DNA from: Corallincola platygyrae
GTDB lineage: Bacteria > Pseudomonadota > Gammaproteobacteria > Enterobacterales > Neiellaceae
NCBI RefSeq assembly: GCF_039544265.1
Contig: NZ_BAABLI010000017.1
Location: 1 to 64,000, forward strand
Reading direction: 5' to 3'
Length of the DNA stretch: 64,000 nt
Part shown: positions 43,085 through 53,024 of the stretch, piece after piece
How positions within the stretch are numbered: the first letter of the stretch is position 1
Layout of the letters: each line of letters starts with the position of its first letter
Translations under genes and position numbers: made by a program
The notes under the pieces: generated by a model
What the model was told of the DNA's origin: nothing
Databases searched by the model: none
The model's input: only the letters and a program-made list of their open reading frames with translations

Positions 43085-44260
43085 TTACTGTCTAACTGCT
43101 TGTTGCTGGCAGCTATGCAGGATGTGGCAACTTAAATCTGACTGACGCAAGGCATCAGCAATCAACTCGTTCGCTGCTGGCTGATAGTGCACTCTATCCG
43201 CTTGAAACAGCTGCTTTTGACGCCAACCACTCTCTCTAAACAGTTTCCGCACGTCGATAACCGGGTAACGTTTTTTCAATCGGGCCAGGCGGTCACCATA
43301 ATCATCGTGTAACTTCTGTTTCCAGCCACCGCGAAATTGCGCGGCATCAGGCATTGCCAGGAATACCACCTTGGTGCCGGCAGCAGCAGCTTCATTGATT
43401 AGAAGCTGCATCAACAGCTCCAGCAGGTGCTCAGCATTTTCGTCGCTGCCTTGCCACAGCTTTGACACCCTTGAAAACTGCTTGCGGAGATAATCCACAG
43501 AACGGGAAAGTGGCATAAAGTGTGTGCGCTGATATCGCTCGAATCGGCCATAGTAGGCATCGTGTTCGCCTAAAATATGCAGTAGTTGTTGGTTTGGTAG
43601 TGGAGATAACCACTGTGGGTCAACGCTTAGCAGAGCGAGCACGCCCAACTTGTATTCAAATCGCGGCTTCAGGTAAGGCATGTAAACCTCTTTTGGACGC
43701 CGCAAAGGAATGTACAAATTTTTTAAGCCAGACACTGGGTCCGGATTGATCCCCACCACCAGCAGGTCAGGTTGGAACTGTTTGAGGTAGTGCCGGTAGT
43801 AGATCAGCACCTGATCCATCTCGTGCAACATGGTGCCAAAATTCATGGTTTCCAGCTCATTGCTGGCAAGAAAACCTGAGATAGTTTCTGCGTTGGAAGC
43901 GAGATGGCCACCGTTAATCATCGAACTGCCGGCAAACAGCACACGACCACGACCATTACGCTCCATGGCATATGTTGCCGTGGTGCGCGCTCCAAACTGA
44001 TCGGTCTGCCAGTGATGCTCATGCAGATTACTTTGGTTTACCCAGCCAACATTCACATCAGGCTTCAAATAACCTTCGCCTGCTAAAAACTTATGCGTGC
44101 TTTCTACTGCCTTGTCCGGTAGATAAAGATCAAAATACCAACGGGTAGGCAATACCGACGGCAAGATGAATGCAACGCAGAGCTCAAGGCCGATCCAGAC
44201 CAGTAACACCCGTTTAAGAAGCGGAGCATCAAGTGATAATCGTTGCCAAAACCTAAACAC
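43085..44260 (-). CDS. SGNH-hydrolase-like (AlgJ/AlgX-like) acylation partner
   Basis: This encodes 391 aa from GTG 44260, preceded by GAGG at 6 nt spacing. The GAGG overlaps the end of the MBOAT gene, and longer frames lie within that gene. One N-terminal membrane helix (VLLVWIGLELCVAFILPSVL) anchors a periplasmic domain. RGRVLFAGSSMINGG gives the SGNH-type Ser. DLLVVGINPDP and VVFLAMPDAAQFRGG follow, and FQADRVHYQPAANELIADAL supplies the D-x-x-H block. With the MBOAT protein upstream it forms the usual two-component system that O-acylates exported polysaccharide. Confidence 0.82.
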   Translation of the reverse strand: MFRFWQRLSLDAPLLKRVLLVWIGLELCVAFILPSVLPTRWYFDLYLPDKAVESTHKFLAGEGYLKPDVNVGWVNQSNLHEHHWQTDQFGARTTATYAMERNGRGRVLFAGSSMINGGHLASNAETISGFLASNELETMNFGTMLHEMDQVLIYYRHYLKQFQPDLLVVGINPDPVSGLKNLYIPLRRPKEVYMPYLKPRFEYKLGVLALLSVDPQWLSPLPNQQLLHILGEHDAYYGRFERYQRTHFMPLSRSVDYLRKQFSRVSKLWQGSDENAEHLLELLMQLLINEAAAAGTKVVFLAMPDAAQFRGGWKQKLHDDYGDRLARLKKRYPVIDVRKLFRESGWRQKQLFQADRVHYQPAANELIADALRQSDLSCHILHSCQQQAVRQ

Positions 44261-44268
44261 TGCCGACC

Positions 44269-45696
44269 TCAAAACTGAAAATAAATAAAGGGGGTCTGCC
44301 CGCTGGGCATGCCGTGGGTGAGGGCGACCATCATCGCCACATAAACACCTGCTCGCACCCACATCACTGGTCTGGCCGATACATTATCCGACTTATCGGA
44401 GCTATGCTCCTGAGACCAACCAACCCCATGCTCAATCAAAAACGCAACAAATGCTAACCAGACAATGGCAGGCAACGCCAATACTGCCCCCTGCTGCACC
44501 ACAAACAAGCCTGTGTAAAAATCGACAGCAGACACCATGGAATCACTGCGGAACACCACCCAAAGCAGCATCACAGCCAACTGAGTAATAGCCCAACGGA
44601 GCCACCAGGCTTTTGTCAGGAACTGTCCAATCACACTGCCATCGGTCAATCGCTGCCACACATGGGTCAGCGACACCAACAGGCCATGCAGGCCACCCCA
44701 GATAACAAAGGTCCAATTCGCACCATGCCACAAACCACTGATCAAAGTGGTCACAGTGACATTAAAAAAGTTTCGCCAGGGCCCGCACTGGTTGCCTCCC
44801 AGGCTGATATAGACATAGTCGCGGAAGAAGCGGGACATAGTCAGATGCCAGCGGCGCCAGAAATCAACAATGCTGGTAGCTAGGTAAGGGAAGTTGAAGT
44901 TTTCCGGCAATGAGAAGCCCAACATTTTGGCGCTACCGATTGCCATATTCGAGTAACCCGAAAAGTCGGCATAGATCTGAACACCATAGCCAATCATTGC
45001 AAGCCACAGCATACCTGTACTGTGACCGGCGGTATCGACAAAAACAGGGTCCACCAGGTAGATCCCCAGGTTATCGGCAATAAAGACCTTACAGAACAAC
45101 CCCTTCAGGAAGCGAAGCGCACCATCTTCAAACGTCGCCCAGTGGAATTTCCGAGGCGCATCTAATTGATACAAAAACTCCCGCGCCCTTACGATGGGGC
45201 CCGCCACCAATTGCGGGAAGAAAGCAACAAAGGTAGCAAACGTGAGCAATGACTTGTGGGGGGTGAGTTTCCCACGATAGATATCGAGGCTGTAACTCAG
45301 GCTCTGGAAGGTGTAGAAGGAAATCCCCACAGGCAGGATGATGTTAAGCGTCTGCAGCCCAGTCTCTATGCCCAAGCCTTGAAGCATGCCTTGCAGACTA
45401 TCGATGAAGAAGTTGCAGTACTTGAAGTAAAACAGTATTGACAGGTTGATCACCAAACTGGAGGTCAACCAGAGCTTGCGGATCCGAGTACGCTTTTCAT
45501 CGCATATCTTATGGCCGACATAGTGGTCAACCAATGTGCTGATAATAATCAGACTAAGAAAACGCCAATCCCACGCTGCGTAAAAGACATAGCTGGCCAC
45601 CAGCAGCATATGGTTCTGCCGACGACGGGACAATAACCAGTACAAAACTAATACGGTGACAAAAAAGAACAGGTACTCTTTGGAGGCAAAGGTCAT
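44269..45696 (-). CDS. MBOAT-family O-acyltransferase (AlgI-like)
   Basis: This encodes 475 aa with about 10-12 membrane helices. Diagnostic stretch: NVTVTTLISGLWHGANWTFV followed by IWGGLHGLLVSLTH, carrying the catalytic His of AlgI/PatA proteins, with DFWRRWHLTMSRFFRDYVYI before it. It moves an acyl group (usually acetyl) across the inner membrane to the polymer. Its stop overlaps the ribosome-binding site of the SGNH partner, so the two are coupled. ATG 45696 overlaps the glycosyltransferase stop by 4 bp. Confidence 0.94.
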   Translation of the reverse strand: MTFASKEYLFFFVTVLVLYWLLSRRRQNHMLLVASYVFYAAWDWRFLSLIIISTLVDHYVGHKICDEKRTRIRKLWLTSSLVINLSILFYFKYCNFFIDSLQGMLQGLGIETGLQTLNIILPVGISFYTFQSLSYSLDIYRGKLTPHKSLLTFATFVAFFPQLVAGPIVRAREFLYQLDAPRKFHWATFEDGALRFLKGLFCKVFIADNLGIYLVDPVFVDTAGHSTGMLWLAMIGYGVQIYADFSGYSNMAIGSAKMLGFSLPENFNFPYLATSIVDFWRRWHLTMSRFFRDYVYISLGGNQCGPWRNFFNVTVTTLISGLWHGANWTFVIWGGLHGLLVSLTHVWQRLTDGSVIGQFLTKAWWLRWAITQLAVMLLWVVFRSDSMVSAVDFYTGLFVVQQGAVLALPAIVWLAFVAFLIEHGVGWSQEHSSDKSDNVSARPVMWVRAGVYVAMMVALTHGMPSGQTPFIYFQF

Positions 45697-46676
45697 CCGC
45701 CTGCTCCCACCGCAGAATTGCGCGGGCTGAACCAGCGGCGACGATAGTTCTTAATCAAACCAAACATACGTCCCACAAAATAGGCTTGGTAGATGACGTA
45801 AAGCTGCGCCAACTTCACCAACTCTAAACGATTGCCCTCATACTTAATAAGCCTGTGAGTTGCTGCCAACCCGGGAATTCCCAGTAAACTCAGAGCGCAA
45901 AGCAAAGCAACAACGGCCATCGCTGGTACAAACCAGGATGCCAATATAGTAGGAATGAGGAGCAGGCCAGCGAGTGTGTAGAGATGGGTTAGCCAGAGTA
46001 GTTTATCTGACAATGAGCGTGCCGATTCGATTTGATAACTGCCATGCCACATCTGACGACGCATAGTGCCTGACAGCGTTTTCGGATATCCCAGATGTAC
46101 CACAGCGCAATCTTTCAGCTGTATCACTTTGTAGCCTGCAAGCTGCACTCGATGGGATAGGTTGTCATCTTCCCCTGCAGACAGTGAAGTATCGAAGCCA
46201 CCGAGCTCCTCAAACAATGCACGACGCATGATAAAGCTACCACCCGCCAGAGAGTCGGTTTCACGTCGTTCCGACACCTGCTCAGTGATCCAGGCTTTTT
46301 CTACCCAGCAGGCATCTTTTTCAACCAGATAAACACCGCCCACGGCGCCAGTCTCAGGGTTGTTCAGTTCCTCCACCGCCGCAGAAAGCCAGCGCGGATC
46401 CACTTCGCAGTCACTATCGACAAAGGCAACAATTTCGCCTTTGCTCTCAGCCACCCCGTGATTGCGTACGGCACCCACCAGACAGCGTTCCAGCACTTCA
46501 ACCTCAACACCGTGCTCGCGACAGATCTCAGCCGTACGATCTTGTGAACCATTGTCTATTACACGAATGTCAAAACGGTCCCTGGGGTAATCCAGTTTAG
46601 CCAGAGACTGCAGACAACGGGCAATGTAGCGCTCTTCATTAAAGGCGGGGATCACAATGGATACAAAGGGTAACAC
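45693..46676 (-). CDS. Family-2 glycosyltransferase with C-terminal membrane helices
   Basis: This encodes 327 aa from GTG 46676, with GGGAG 8 nt upstream. GT-A motifs: FVSIVIPAFNEERYIARCLQ, IRVIDNGSQDRTAE and IVAFVDSDCEVDPRWLSAA; the acceptor-side ED loop is SLSAGEDDNLSHRVQLAGYK. Two hydrophobic helices (about 235-280) near the C-terminus anchor it at the membrane. Confidence 0.92.
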   Translation of the reverse strand: MLPFVSIVIPAFNEERYIARCLQSLAKLDYPRDRFDIRVIDNGSQDRTAEICREHGVEVEVLERCLVGAVRNHGVAESKGEIVAFVDSDCEVDPRWLSAAVEELNNPETGAVGGVYLVEKDACWVEKAWITEQVSERRETDSLAGGSFIMRRALFEELGGFDTSLSAGEDDNLSHRVQLAGYKVIQLKDCAVVHLGYPKTLSGTMRRQMWHGSYQIESARSLSDKLLWLTHLYTLAGLLLIPTILASWFVPAMAVVALLCALSLLGIPGLAATHRLIKYEGNRLELVKLAQLYVIYQAYFVGRMFGLIKNYRRRWFSPRNSAVGAGG

Positions 46677-46679
46677 GGA

Positions 46680-47825
46680 CTACACACTCCCTGATTCAGC
46701 CAACGCTTCGCCCATCATGCCAGCATAATGTTGCAAATACGCATCAGCGGTATAACTAATACTATAGTGTTGCGAAAACACTCTGGCTTGCTCTGCTAGT
46801 TTTGTCTGCAGTTGATCACTGTTTAGCACTTCACTGATCCCTTTTGCGAGATCTGTCGCTGTGAGTTCACTTAAGCAAAAAGCACTTTCGCTAGACAGCC
46901 CCAATGGTTCAGTGGCACCAGGAGATGCCACGACGGGCAGTCCCAGACACATGGCCTCCAGAGTCGCCAAACCAAACCCTTCATAACGGCTACAGGCCAG
47001 ATAAATATCCGCTTGCGACAAGAACCAGTATGGATTGCTCTGATGACCCAACAATACGATTTGGTTCTCAATACCCAGAGCCGACGCCTTACTTTCCAAT
47101 TGCGTGCGCTGCTCCCCTTCTCCAATCAACCAAAGCTCCAGTTTGGGATGGGTCTCCCGCAGTCTGGCAAACGCCTCAATCGCCAGATCAAAGCCTTTTT
47201 GAGGATGCAAACGACCGCAGCTGACAAGGACGCGTTTGTCGTTGCGGCGCGCCAACCATTGATCTGCGTCAGTTGGCGCATGCGTAGCGGCCTCAAGTAC
47301 CGCACGGCGATTAACGCCGTTCACCAATGTTTCCACTGGCAGCTGATAGGCATCAGCAAATTGTTGACTTGCCTGATCTGACACAGCAACCGTTTTAGTG
47401 TTACTTCCAGACAGCGCCCAATGCTCTAGCTTTCGTTTGACTGCCGCAGCCACCCCCTTGTCGGTGAAGTAGGGATAACAGTTATGTATGGTTCGGAGAT
47501 GTGGAACATCTGCAGTTCGCCAGCAACGGGTCCAGAATGACGGCTGGAAAGAGTGACTGTGTATCAATGAAGGTTGCCACTGTCTTAACAGCTCTGGCAA
47601 TTTGGTCATGACAGCGAGTTTGCCATGGCTTTCCAGAACAGCGCCGGCCTCTATCAGTCCATCAAAAAACTCCAGGTGAGATTTGTTTCCTTCACATAAC
47701 AGCAAATAATGGCGGTACTTCTGCATATCTGACTGCTGAAGCAATGCTTTTAGTAGTGCAATGATGCCGCTGACTGGCCAATGAACAAAATGAAGAATGG
47801 CTGGCGCAGTGGAACTGGAACTCAT
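46680..47825 (-). CDS. Family-4 glycosyltransferase
   Basis: This encodes 381 aa with a GT-B fold: N-terminal HFVHWPVSGIIALLKALLQQ and SLIHSHSFQPSFW; C-terminal RVLVSCGRLHPQKGFDLAIE and ACSRYEGFGLATLEAMCLGL (E-x7-E). It overlaps the CapK-like gene by 4 bp. The opening resembles the GT at 33912 (PISGIRNYLRYVYQ), so the two may be paralogues. Confidence 0.92.
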   Translation of the reverse strand: MSSSSTAPAILHFVHWPVSGIIALLKALLQQSDMQKYRHYLLLCEGNKSHLEFFDGLIEAGAVLESHGKLAVMTKLPELLRQWQPSLIHSHSFQPSFWTRCWRTADVPHLRTIHNCYPYFTDKGVAAAVKRKLEHWALSGSNTKTVAVSDQASQQFADAYQLPVETLVNGVNRRAVLEAATHAPTDADQWLARRNDKRVLVSCGRLHPQKGFDLAIEAFARLRETHPKLELWLIGEGEQRTQLESKASALGIENQIVLLGHQSNPYWFLSQADIYLACSRYEGFGLATLEAMCLGLPVVASPGATEPLGLSSESAFCLSELTATDLAKGISEVLNSDQLQTKLAEQARVFSQHYSISYTADAYLQHYAGMMGEALAESGSV

Positions 47826-49210
47826 GATGCCAGCTCCGAAATCACGGCTTTAAACTTGCCATTGCTGTTCTTAGGTATGCTCTCCAGATATTCAAACTGT
47901 ATCTGCATCTGAGGACCCGTGCGTTTAGTGATTTCATAACGAAGTTCATCTTCCGCAGACTGGTCATATTGCTCATCTCTTACCAGCCTGAACAATAGTT
48001 GGTCTCTGGCTTTTTGTATGATTTGCGTTTCGTAAATCCCCCGCATCCCCTTAAAGATAGGGTCCATGCGACCAAGAGGGCGCCCGTCAGGGGTAACCAG
48101 AATGTCATCCACTCGGCCCTCTAACTGCTGCAACACTGGAAAAGCACGGCCGCACTCACAATCAACATCAGAGGGCGTCAAACAATCACCCAAGCGGTAA
48201 CGGATCAGGGGCATGGCTCTGTTTACCAAGCCGGTACATATCGCCTGGCCCGTTTCACCCGGCGCCACTGGCTGGTCCTCATCATTGAGTATTTCCAAGA
48301 TGCCGTGCTCTGGGTGCAGGTGCATACCACCGTGCTCACATTGAGAAACAAATAGTGCCATTTCTGTGCAGCCATATTGGTCTATCACCGGAGCATCAAA
48401 GCTGGCTTCTATCATCTCTCTTTGATGCCCCAATAAGGTTTCGGCGGTGGTAAAAACCACTTTCGGCTTTAACCTGGGTAACTTGTTCTGCGCTATGTAT
48501 CTGGCAATCGGGTAAATACTGGAGGGATAACCAACGATCTCTTCTGGTTGATAGCGGACCAGTTGCTGATAGTAAGCCGCGAGATTTTCATCGGCCAGAT
48601 GGTAAGAAGACATCAGTAGATTTCGCTGGGCTCTGTCATAGCGCCAGAAAGGCGGCTGACTTTGTTCAGGAGCCATGATAATGCGGCCAAACAGTGTAGC
48701 TCTTCTGCCGAGAGGGCCCACACCAAACCAATGTCTTAATCGGCTCCAGAAAGCATAATGCTCTGTGCGACTATCAACGTCGCTGTAAATCGTAATAGGA
48801 GAGCCACTACTACCACTGGTATTGAGCGTAAAATAACGACCACTGGCAATTACACGCTCATCCACCAGAGATTGAGGATCTTCTCTTAGCTGCTGCTTTT
48901 CTAAAATCGGAAAGCATTCGAGTGCGCTTAAATCCCTGATGTCGTCAGCCGCCAGCCCCTCTCCTTTTGCCCAGTTTCGATAGTAGGGAACATGGGTAAC
49001 GGCCATTTTTGCCAGTGCGACAAACTTCTCGGACTGCAGCTGTTTCATCGCCTCTTGATCGCGATTTTCACTGGCAAGCAAGGATTTCAGGTAGCGTTCG
49101 GCATCAGGGCTGAAACGCTCCTTTCGAAGTTTCAGGCCATACATGGAGACCAGCAGATTCTGGCACCAAACTGGTGACGCATAATAGAGTTTTTCCATCC
49201 AGGGAGACAT
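47822..49210 (-). CDS. CapK/PaaK-like adenylate-forming enzyme
   Basis: This encodes 462 aa. The ATP-binding P-loop is LNTSGSSGSPITIYSDVDSR (about 125-145), a close fit to the S/T-G-S-S-G-x-P motif of phenylacetate-CoA ligase/CapK proteins. Further motifs: VIDQYGCTEMALFVSQCEHG (Y-G-x-T-E) and PLIRYRLGDCL. Such enzymes occur in many capsule and EPS loci with unproven roles. Together with FkbH, the GNATs and acyltransferases it could activate a carboxylic acid for sugar decoration (inference). It lies between two glycosyltransferases with minimal spacing. Confidence 0.9.
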   Translation of the reverse strand: MSPWMEKLYYASPVWCQNLLVSMYGLKLRKERFSPDAERYLKSLLASENRDQEAMKQLQSEKFVALAKMAVTHVPYYRNWAKGEGLAADDIRDLSALECFPILEKQQLREDPQSLVDERVIASGRYFTLNTSGSSGSPITIYSDVDSRTEHYAFWSRLRHWFGVGPLGRRATLFGRIIMAPEQSQPPFWRYDRAQRNLLMSSYHLADENLAAYYQQLVRYQPEEIVGYPSSIYPIARYIAQNKLPRLKPKVVFTTAETLLGHQREMIEASFDAPVIDQYGCTEMALFVSQCEHGGMHLHPEHGILEILNDEDQPVAPGETGQAICTGLVNRAMPLIRYRLGDCLTPSDVDCECGRAFPVLQQLEGRVDDILVTPDGRPLGRMDPIFKGMRGIYETQIIQKARDQLLFRLVRDEQYDQSAEDELRYEITKRTGPQMQIQFEYLESIPKNSNGKFKAVISELAS

Positions 49211-49214
49211 GAAT

Positions 49215-50339
49215 CTAATGACTCCCTGCCAGCAGATCTTGATAGAGCGCCAGGTATGCGTCTGTCATTGCACCAACACTGTAGTTTTCCAGCTGACGAA
49301 CCCTGGCCTTTGCTGCGGTAATGGCAGCTTTCTCTGGATCGTCGAGTAAAGACGCAATCCCTTTGCTCAACGCAACATCATCCGCAGGAGGGACCAGCAC
49401 ACCACATTTTCCCTGTTCCAGCACGTCAGGAATGCCACCCACAGCGGATGCCACCACAGGGGTGCCACTGGCCATGGCTTCCAATAAGGCCATCGGCAAA
49501 CCTTCGGTTAGGGAGGGCATGACAAACAGGTCTGCTCGTTGCAGAAGTGCTGGTATCTGGTCACTGAAACCTGGCATCAACACTCGTTGATTTAATCCGA
49601 GCCGATCAGTTAACTCAGTTAAAAACTCTCGCTGACCACCTTCACCAACAATAAGTAACTTAGTACCGGGGTGGCTTTGCTCCATGTCGGCCATCGCGTG
49701 CAACAGATGTGAAAAGCCTTTTTCGCGAGATAAACGCCCAACAGCAAGCAACAGATGCTCGGCACCCTGGATAAACGTTTCAATATCTTTGGGCAACGGA
49801 TAAGGAGTTATCTCTGACTGCCAATCCATACCATTGGCAATCACCTGACCACCCGCCACTTTCAGAGACCGCACCCTTGGATGCTTGCAGGTTTCTTCGC
49901 TGACAAAAACTACACGCTCCAGTCGCTTGAGCATCTTGCGGTCAAGCCATTCGTAGCACCACATTTTGGTCCCAACAGGAGAGTGCACATAGCCATGTAC
50001 CGTAGACAGGCAGGGGAGACGTTGCGTTTTGGGTAGCAGCCCCATCAGGATATTGAACTTGTAGCCATGACTATGCAGCAGATCGACTCCCAGGCGGCGA
50101 GCCTCATCAACCACCTTGCGCGCCAGAGCGAGATTCAGGCCATTCTTCATCCGCAAGCAAATCAAAGGCAGATCCAATGACTTTGCCATGGTTTCTATCG
50201 GCTTTTCAGGCACACCGATATCGCCAACGCTGAGCAGCGTCACTTGCGCATCTTTGGCTAAGGATGCCTTAGCCAGTCCAAGCAGCATTTTTTCAGCGCC
50301 ATAAAGACCGCCACTGTCGATCAAGTGCATCACATGCAT
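49215..50339 (-). CDS. Family-4 glycosyltransferase
   Basis: This encodes 374 aa with a GT-B fold: HVMHLIDSGGLYGAEKMLLG at the N-terminus with the G-G-x-x-G-A-E loop, DLLHSHGYKFNILMGLLPK, LLLAVGRLSREKGFSHLLHA, and the donor site VMPSLTEGLPMALLEAMASG. Closest in style to the XrtA-associated sugar transferases. Spaced 4 bp from both neighbours. Confidence 0.93.
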   Translation of the reverse strand: MHVMHLIDSGGLYGAEKMLLGLAKASLAKDAQVTLLSVGDIGVPEKPIETMAKSLDLPLICLRMKNGLNLALARKVVDEARRLGVDLLHSHGYKFNILMGLLPKTQRLPCLSTVHGYVHSPVGTKMWCYEWLDRKMLKRLERVVFVSEETCKHPRVRSLKVAGGQVIANGMDWQSEITPYPLPKDIETFIQGAEHLLLAVGRLSREKGFSHLLHAMADMEQSHPGTKLLIVGEGGQREFLTELTDRLGLNQRVLMPGFSDQIPALLQRADLFVMPSLTEGLPMALLEAMASGTPVVASAVGGIPDVLEQGKCGVLVPPADDVALSKGIASLLDDPEKAAITAAKARVRQLENYSVGAMTDAYLALYQDLLAGSH

Positions 50340-50343
50340 CGAC

Positions 50344-51483
50344 TTATCCTACGCGAGGTTTCCACAGCACCACTTTTTCTCCCTTCACAAATCGAAGAAA
50401 AGCATGAGCTGATGCCACATTAATCAGCGTAAAGTAGTAAGGAATACTGACCAGCGCCCCACCACCGGGTCGAAGATGGCCAATCAGAGCCAATCCATAA
50501 AACGCTAAATGCAGGATAAATGTGAAGCCAAAAAAGCCGCCCTGCACAGACAATGGAAGATGCACCAGCAGTAGCAATGCTTGCGGAATAAATGCCAGAT
50601 ACCTCAGCAGCTTGTGACTGAAAAGCTGCCAACTGAACAAGGCGTTGTTACTGGTGTCGAACAACGCCCGCATATCCCACATACCCCACAAAGCTCTTAG
50701 CCCAACGCGAACGCGCATGCGATACTCGCGACCACTATCGTCCAGAGCATCCTCTCCCAGCAATGCATCAGCCTCGTAAACGACCCGATGCTCCTGTGCA
50801 ACGACTTTCAATGGCTGTACAAAGTCCGGCAATTGATCGGCATTCATCTCCTGATAGAGCGCTTTGCGCATGCAATCGATACCGCCATCGACCCCTACTA
50901 CTGAGCCTATACCGGTTTCCCAGCGACGCAATGCATTCTCATATTTCATATATGCACTGCAACCATCTGCCGTCATGCTCGATTCAGGATTACCGTAGAT
51001 CATCTGCCCGGTGACATATCCCACCTCTGGGTCGGCAAAATTGGCAGCTAACTTGCGAATAGCATCATGTCGGTACACAGAGTTGGCATCTGAAAACACA
51101 ATCAACTCACCACTCGCTTCCGGCACCGCCATATTCAATGCTGACGTTTTCCCCGCTCGGGGGCTTTGTACCAGAAGTTTCACTCTGGCGTCTTCATTGG
51201 AGATCTGTTGAACAATTTCATCTGTGCCATCATCTGACCCATCAGAAATAACGATCACTTCAAGGGATTCGTTGGGGTAATCCTGTGCCAGTTTGTTTCT
51301 GACCGTTTCTTCAATATGGTCAGCTTCGTTGAATGCAGCAATCAGCACTGACACTTTGGGTGTTATCTCTGCTTTGGCAACTGGACGCGGTTTGAATTCT
51401 GCCATCCAGGCAACCAGCGTCGGATAACCAAAATAGATGTAAATCAGTAGTGCTAAGAGTAGCCAAAAGAGAAGTTCCATCAT
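50344..51483 (-). CDS. Family-2 glycosyltransferase, membrane-bound (cellulose-synthase-like)
   Basis: This encodes 379 aa. The ATG at 51483 (or 51480) is used because it follows the exosortase stop with GGA upstream; the frame to 51513 would run into exosortase. N-terminal helix LLFWLLLALLIYIYFGYPTL, then KVSVLIAAFNEADHIEETV, VIVISDGSDDGTDE and LIVFSDANSVYRHDAI, and later QEHRVVYEADALLGEDALDD. Three C-terminal membrane helices follow. Processive or transmembrane GT2 architecture. Confidence 0.92.
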   Translation of the reverse strand: MMELLFWLLLALLIYIYFGYPTLVAWMAEFKPRPVAKAEITPKVSVLIAAFNEADHIEETVRNKLAQDYPNESLEVIVISDGSDDGTDEIVQQISNEDARVKLLVQSPRAGKTSALNMAVPEASGELIVFSDANSVYRHDAIRKLAANFADPEVGYVTGQMIYGNPESSMTADGCSAYMKYENALRRWETGIGSVVGVDGGIDCMRKALYQEMNADQLPDFVQPLKVVAQEHRVVYEADALLGEDALDDSGREYRMRVRVGLRALWGMWDMRALFDTSNNALFSWQLFSHKLLRYLAFIPQALLLLVHLPLSVQGGFFGFTFILHLAFYGLALIGHLRPGGGALVSIPYYFTLINVASAHAFLRFVKGEKVVLWKPRVG

Positions 51484-51494
51484 GTCATTCCATA

Positions 51495-52994
51495 CTACTG
51501 CTTTAACTGCCAACGAGACGCCAATTGCTGCTGCAACTGTTCGCCCTGGGATGATAATACTTGCGCCAACGCCTGACGGGCCTCACTACAATCAAACTTG
51601 CATGGCAGCTGTAAAGAGACCAACGCAGCGTCATGCCGTTGCCGCCAAAGCGCCGGCAACTCTGCTAACTTCGCCATATAAGGGTTGGTCTGTGGCGCCC
51701 CCCCTACTGTCATCCAATACCCAACCAACCATACCTGGCGTGGACCAGTTCGAGGCTCCATCTCTTTAACAATAATGGGCGTTCCATCAGCCAGTAATCT
51801 CTGCTCAGAAGCGAGCGTCACCCACTGATTGCGCGCAAACAGCCAGCGATACGGCATAAAGTCCTGACGCTCCTGCTGCTGCCAGTAATAAAACCGCTCA
51901 AGCAACACAGGCTGCTGGGCCACTTTAAACCATTGCGTTACGCGCTCTGCTCGCTCAATCGGTCTGAAATAAGCCGGCGTCATGGCAGCGGGAGGCTGAA
52001 TGACTTCAGGATATTCTGAAACCAAGACTGGCGACCTGAACTCTGCCACTGGAGGTGTTTTGATTAAAACAGCGAGCGATAGGGGTGCCACAACCACAAT
52101 GACGAATCCCATGATGGTTTGTGGCAAGCCGGGTGTGCGGGAAGCTGGCATGCCTTCGACTGGCTTAGGCGCTGAATTGTCACCTCGCCAGCGAACAAGG
52201 AAAAACATGATGCTGAAGATAATGCCAAACAGCACAAAGCCGTATAGCTCATGATCCTCAAGCAAACCGCTCTGCATCTCGGTTACGTAACCGATAATAA
52301 TCAGGCTATAGACGCGTAACCAGTTGGTAAACAGGCCGAGAAACAAGCCCAAACCCAGTAAACTCAGTCGCCAACGCCAGCTCTTGAAGAACAGTTGACC
52401 ACTAAGCAGTGAAAACGCCATGCCAATGATGAGATAGCGCAAGCCAGAACAGCCATCCGCGACAGTAATAATGCCGCTGGGAAGGTGAATTTCATTTCCC
52501 TGAATCAGAACCGGCATTGAATGCAGAGAGAGTAGAGATGTGGTAACTACCACGGTTAGATCAATCAAATAATCGTTGATGTGATCCCAGATGGGTACAG
52601 CAAAACAAAACAGTAATGCGGGGAAGAAACACTGTTTAGCTATGTGTGGGCCCGCCACCAATAATACAGCAGACCACCAGATCCAAGGTAAAAGCACCTG
52701 TTGAACAACCAAAATATCAGTTGCCGCAGCTACCCACCATAAGCCCACACTTATCAGTAAAGGCACGACACCAATGAGGAGAGGAGATAAGGGCAGAGAT
52801 CGAAAAACGACTCTCTGGTCATGACACCACCAGAGGATCACCCCCATAAGTAGCAAGCCATGGCCGTAGCTTTCATCAAACTCCCACCAGCGCTGCCAAA
52901 GCGTGCCCATGGTAGACCAATAAAGCCAACCCACCAGTACGACTAGCATGGGTGGCACTATCACATTCCAAGGGATTTTCTTAGCCGTTTCCAT
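51495..52994 (-). CDS. xrtA: Exosortase A fused to an EpsI-type domain
   Basis: This encodes 499 aa, an inner-membrane transpeptidase-like enzyme that cleaves PEP-CTERM sorting signals. About eight helices surround the catalytic residues: Cys182 (ITVADGCSGLRYLIIG), Arg227 (FTNWLRVYSLIIIGY) and His248 (LEDHELYGFVLFG), all three intact. From about residue 285 a periplasmic EpsI/DUF3485-like domain follows (FKVAQQPVLLERFYYWQQQE, VWLVGYWMTVGG, LPCKFDC). The fusion is common for the XrtA subtype. It lies directly between the deacetylase and the glycosyltransferases, as in other exosortase-A loci. No substrate protein is encoded in the window. Confidence 0.95.
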   Translation of the reverse strand: METAKKIPWNVIVPPMLVVLVGWLYWSTMGTLWQRWWEFDESYGHGLLLMGVILWWCHDQRVVFRSLPLSPLLIGVVPLLISVGLWWVAAATDILVVQQVLLPWIWWSAVLLVAGPHIAKQCFFPALLFCFAVPIWDHINDYLIDLTVVVTTSLLSLHSMPVLIQGNEIHLPSGIITVADGCSGLRYLIIGMAFSLLSGQLFFKSWRWRLSLLGLGLFLGLFTNWLRVYSLIIIGYVTEMQSGLLEDHELYGFVLFGIIFSIMFFLVRWRGDNSAPKPVEGMPASRTPGLPQTIMGFVIVVVAPLSLAVLIKTPPVAEFRSPVLVSEYPEVIQPPAAMTPAYFRPIERAERVTQWFKVAQQPVLLERFYYWQQQERQDFMPYRWLFARNQWVTLASEQRLLADGTPIIVKEMEPRTGPRQVWLVGYWMTVGGAPQTNPYMAKLAELPALWRQRHDAALVSLQLPCKFDCSEARQALAQVLSSQGEQLQQQLASRWQLKQ

Positions 52995-53024
52995 GACCGA
53001 TATCCTCCTTCATACGCCGCTACA

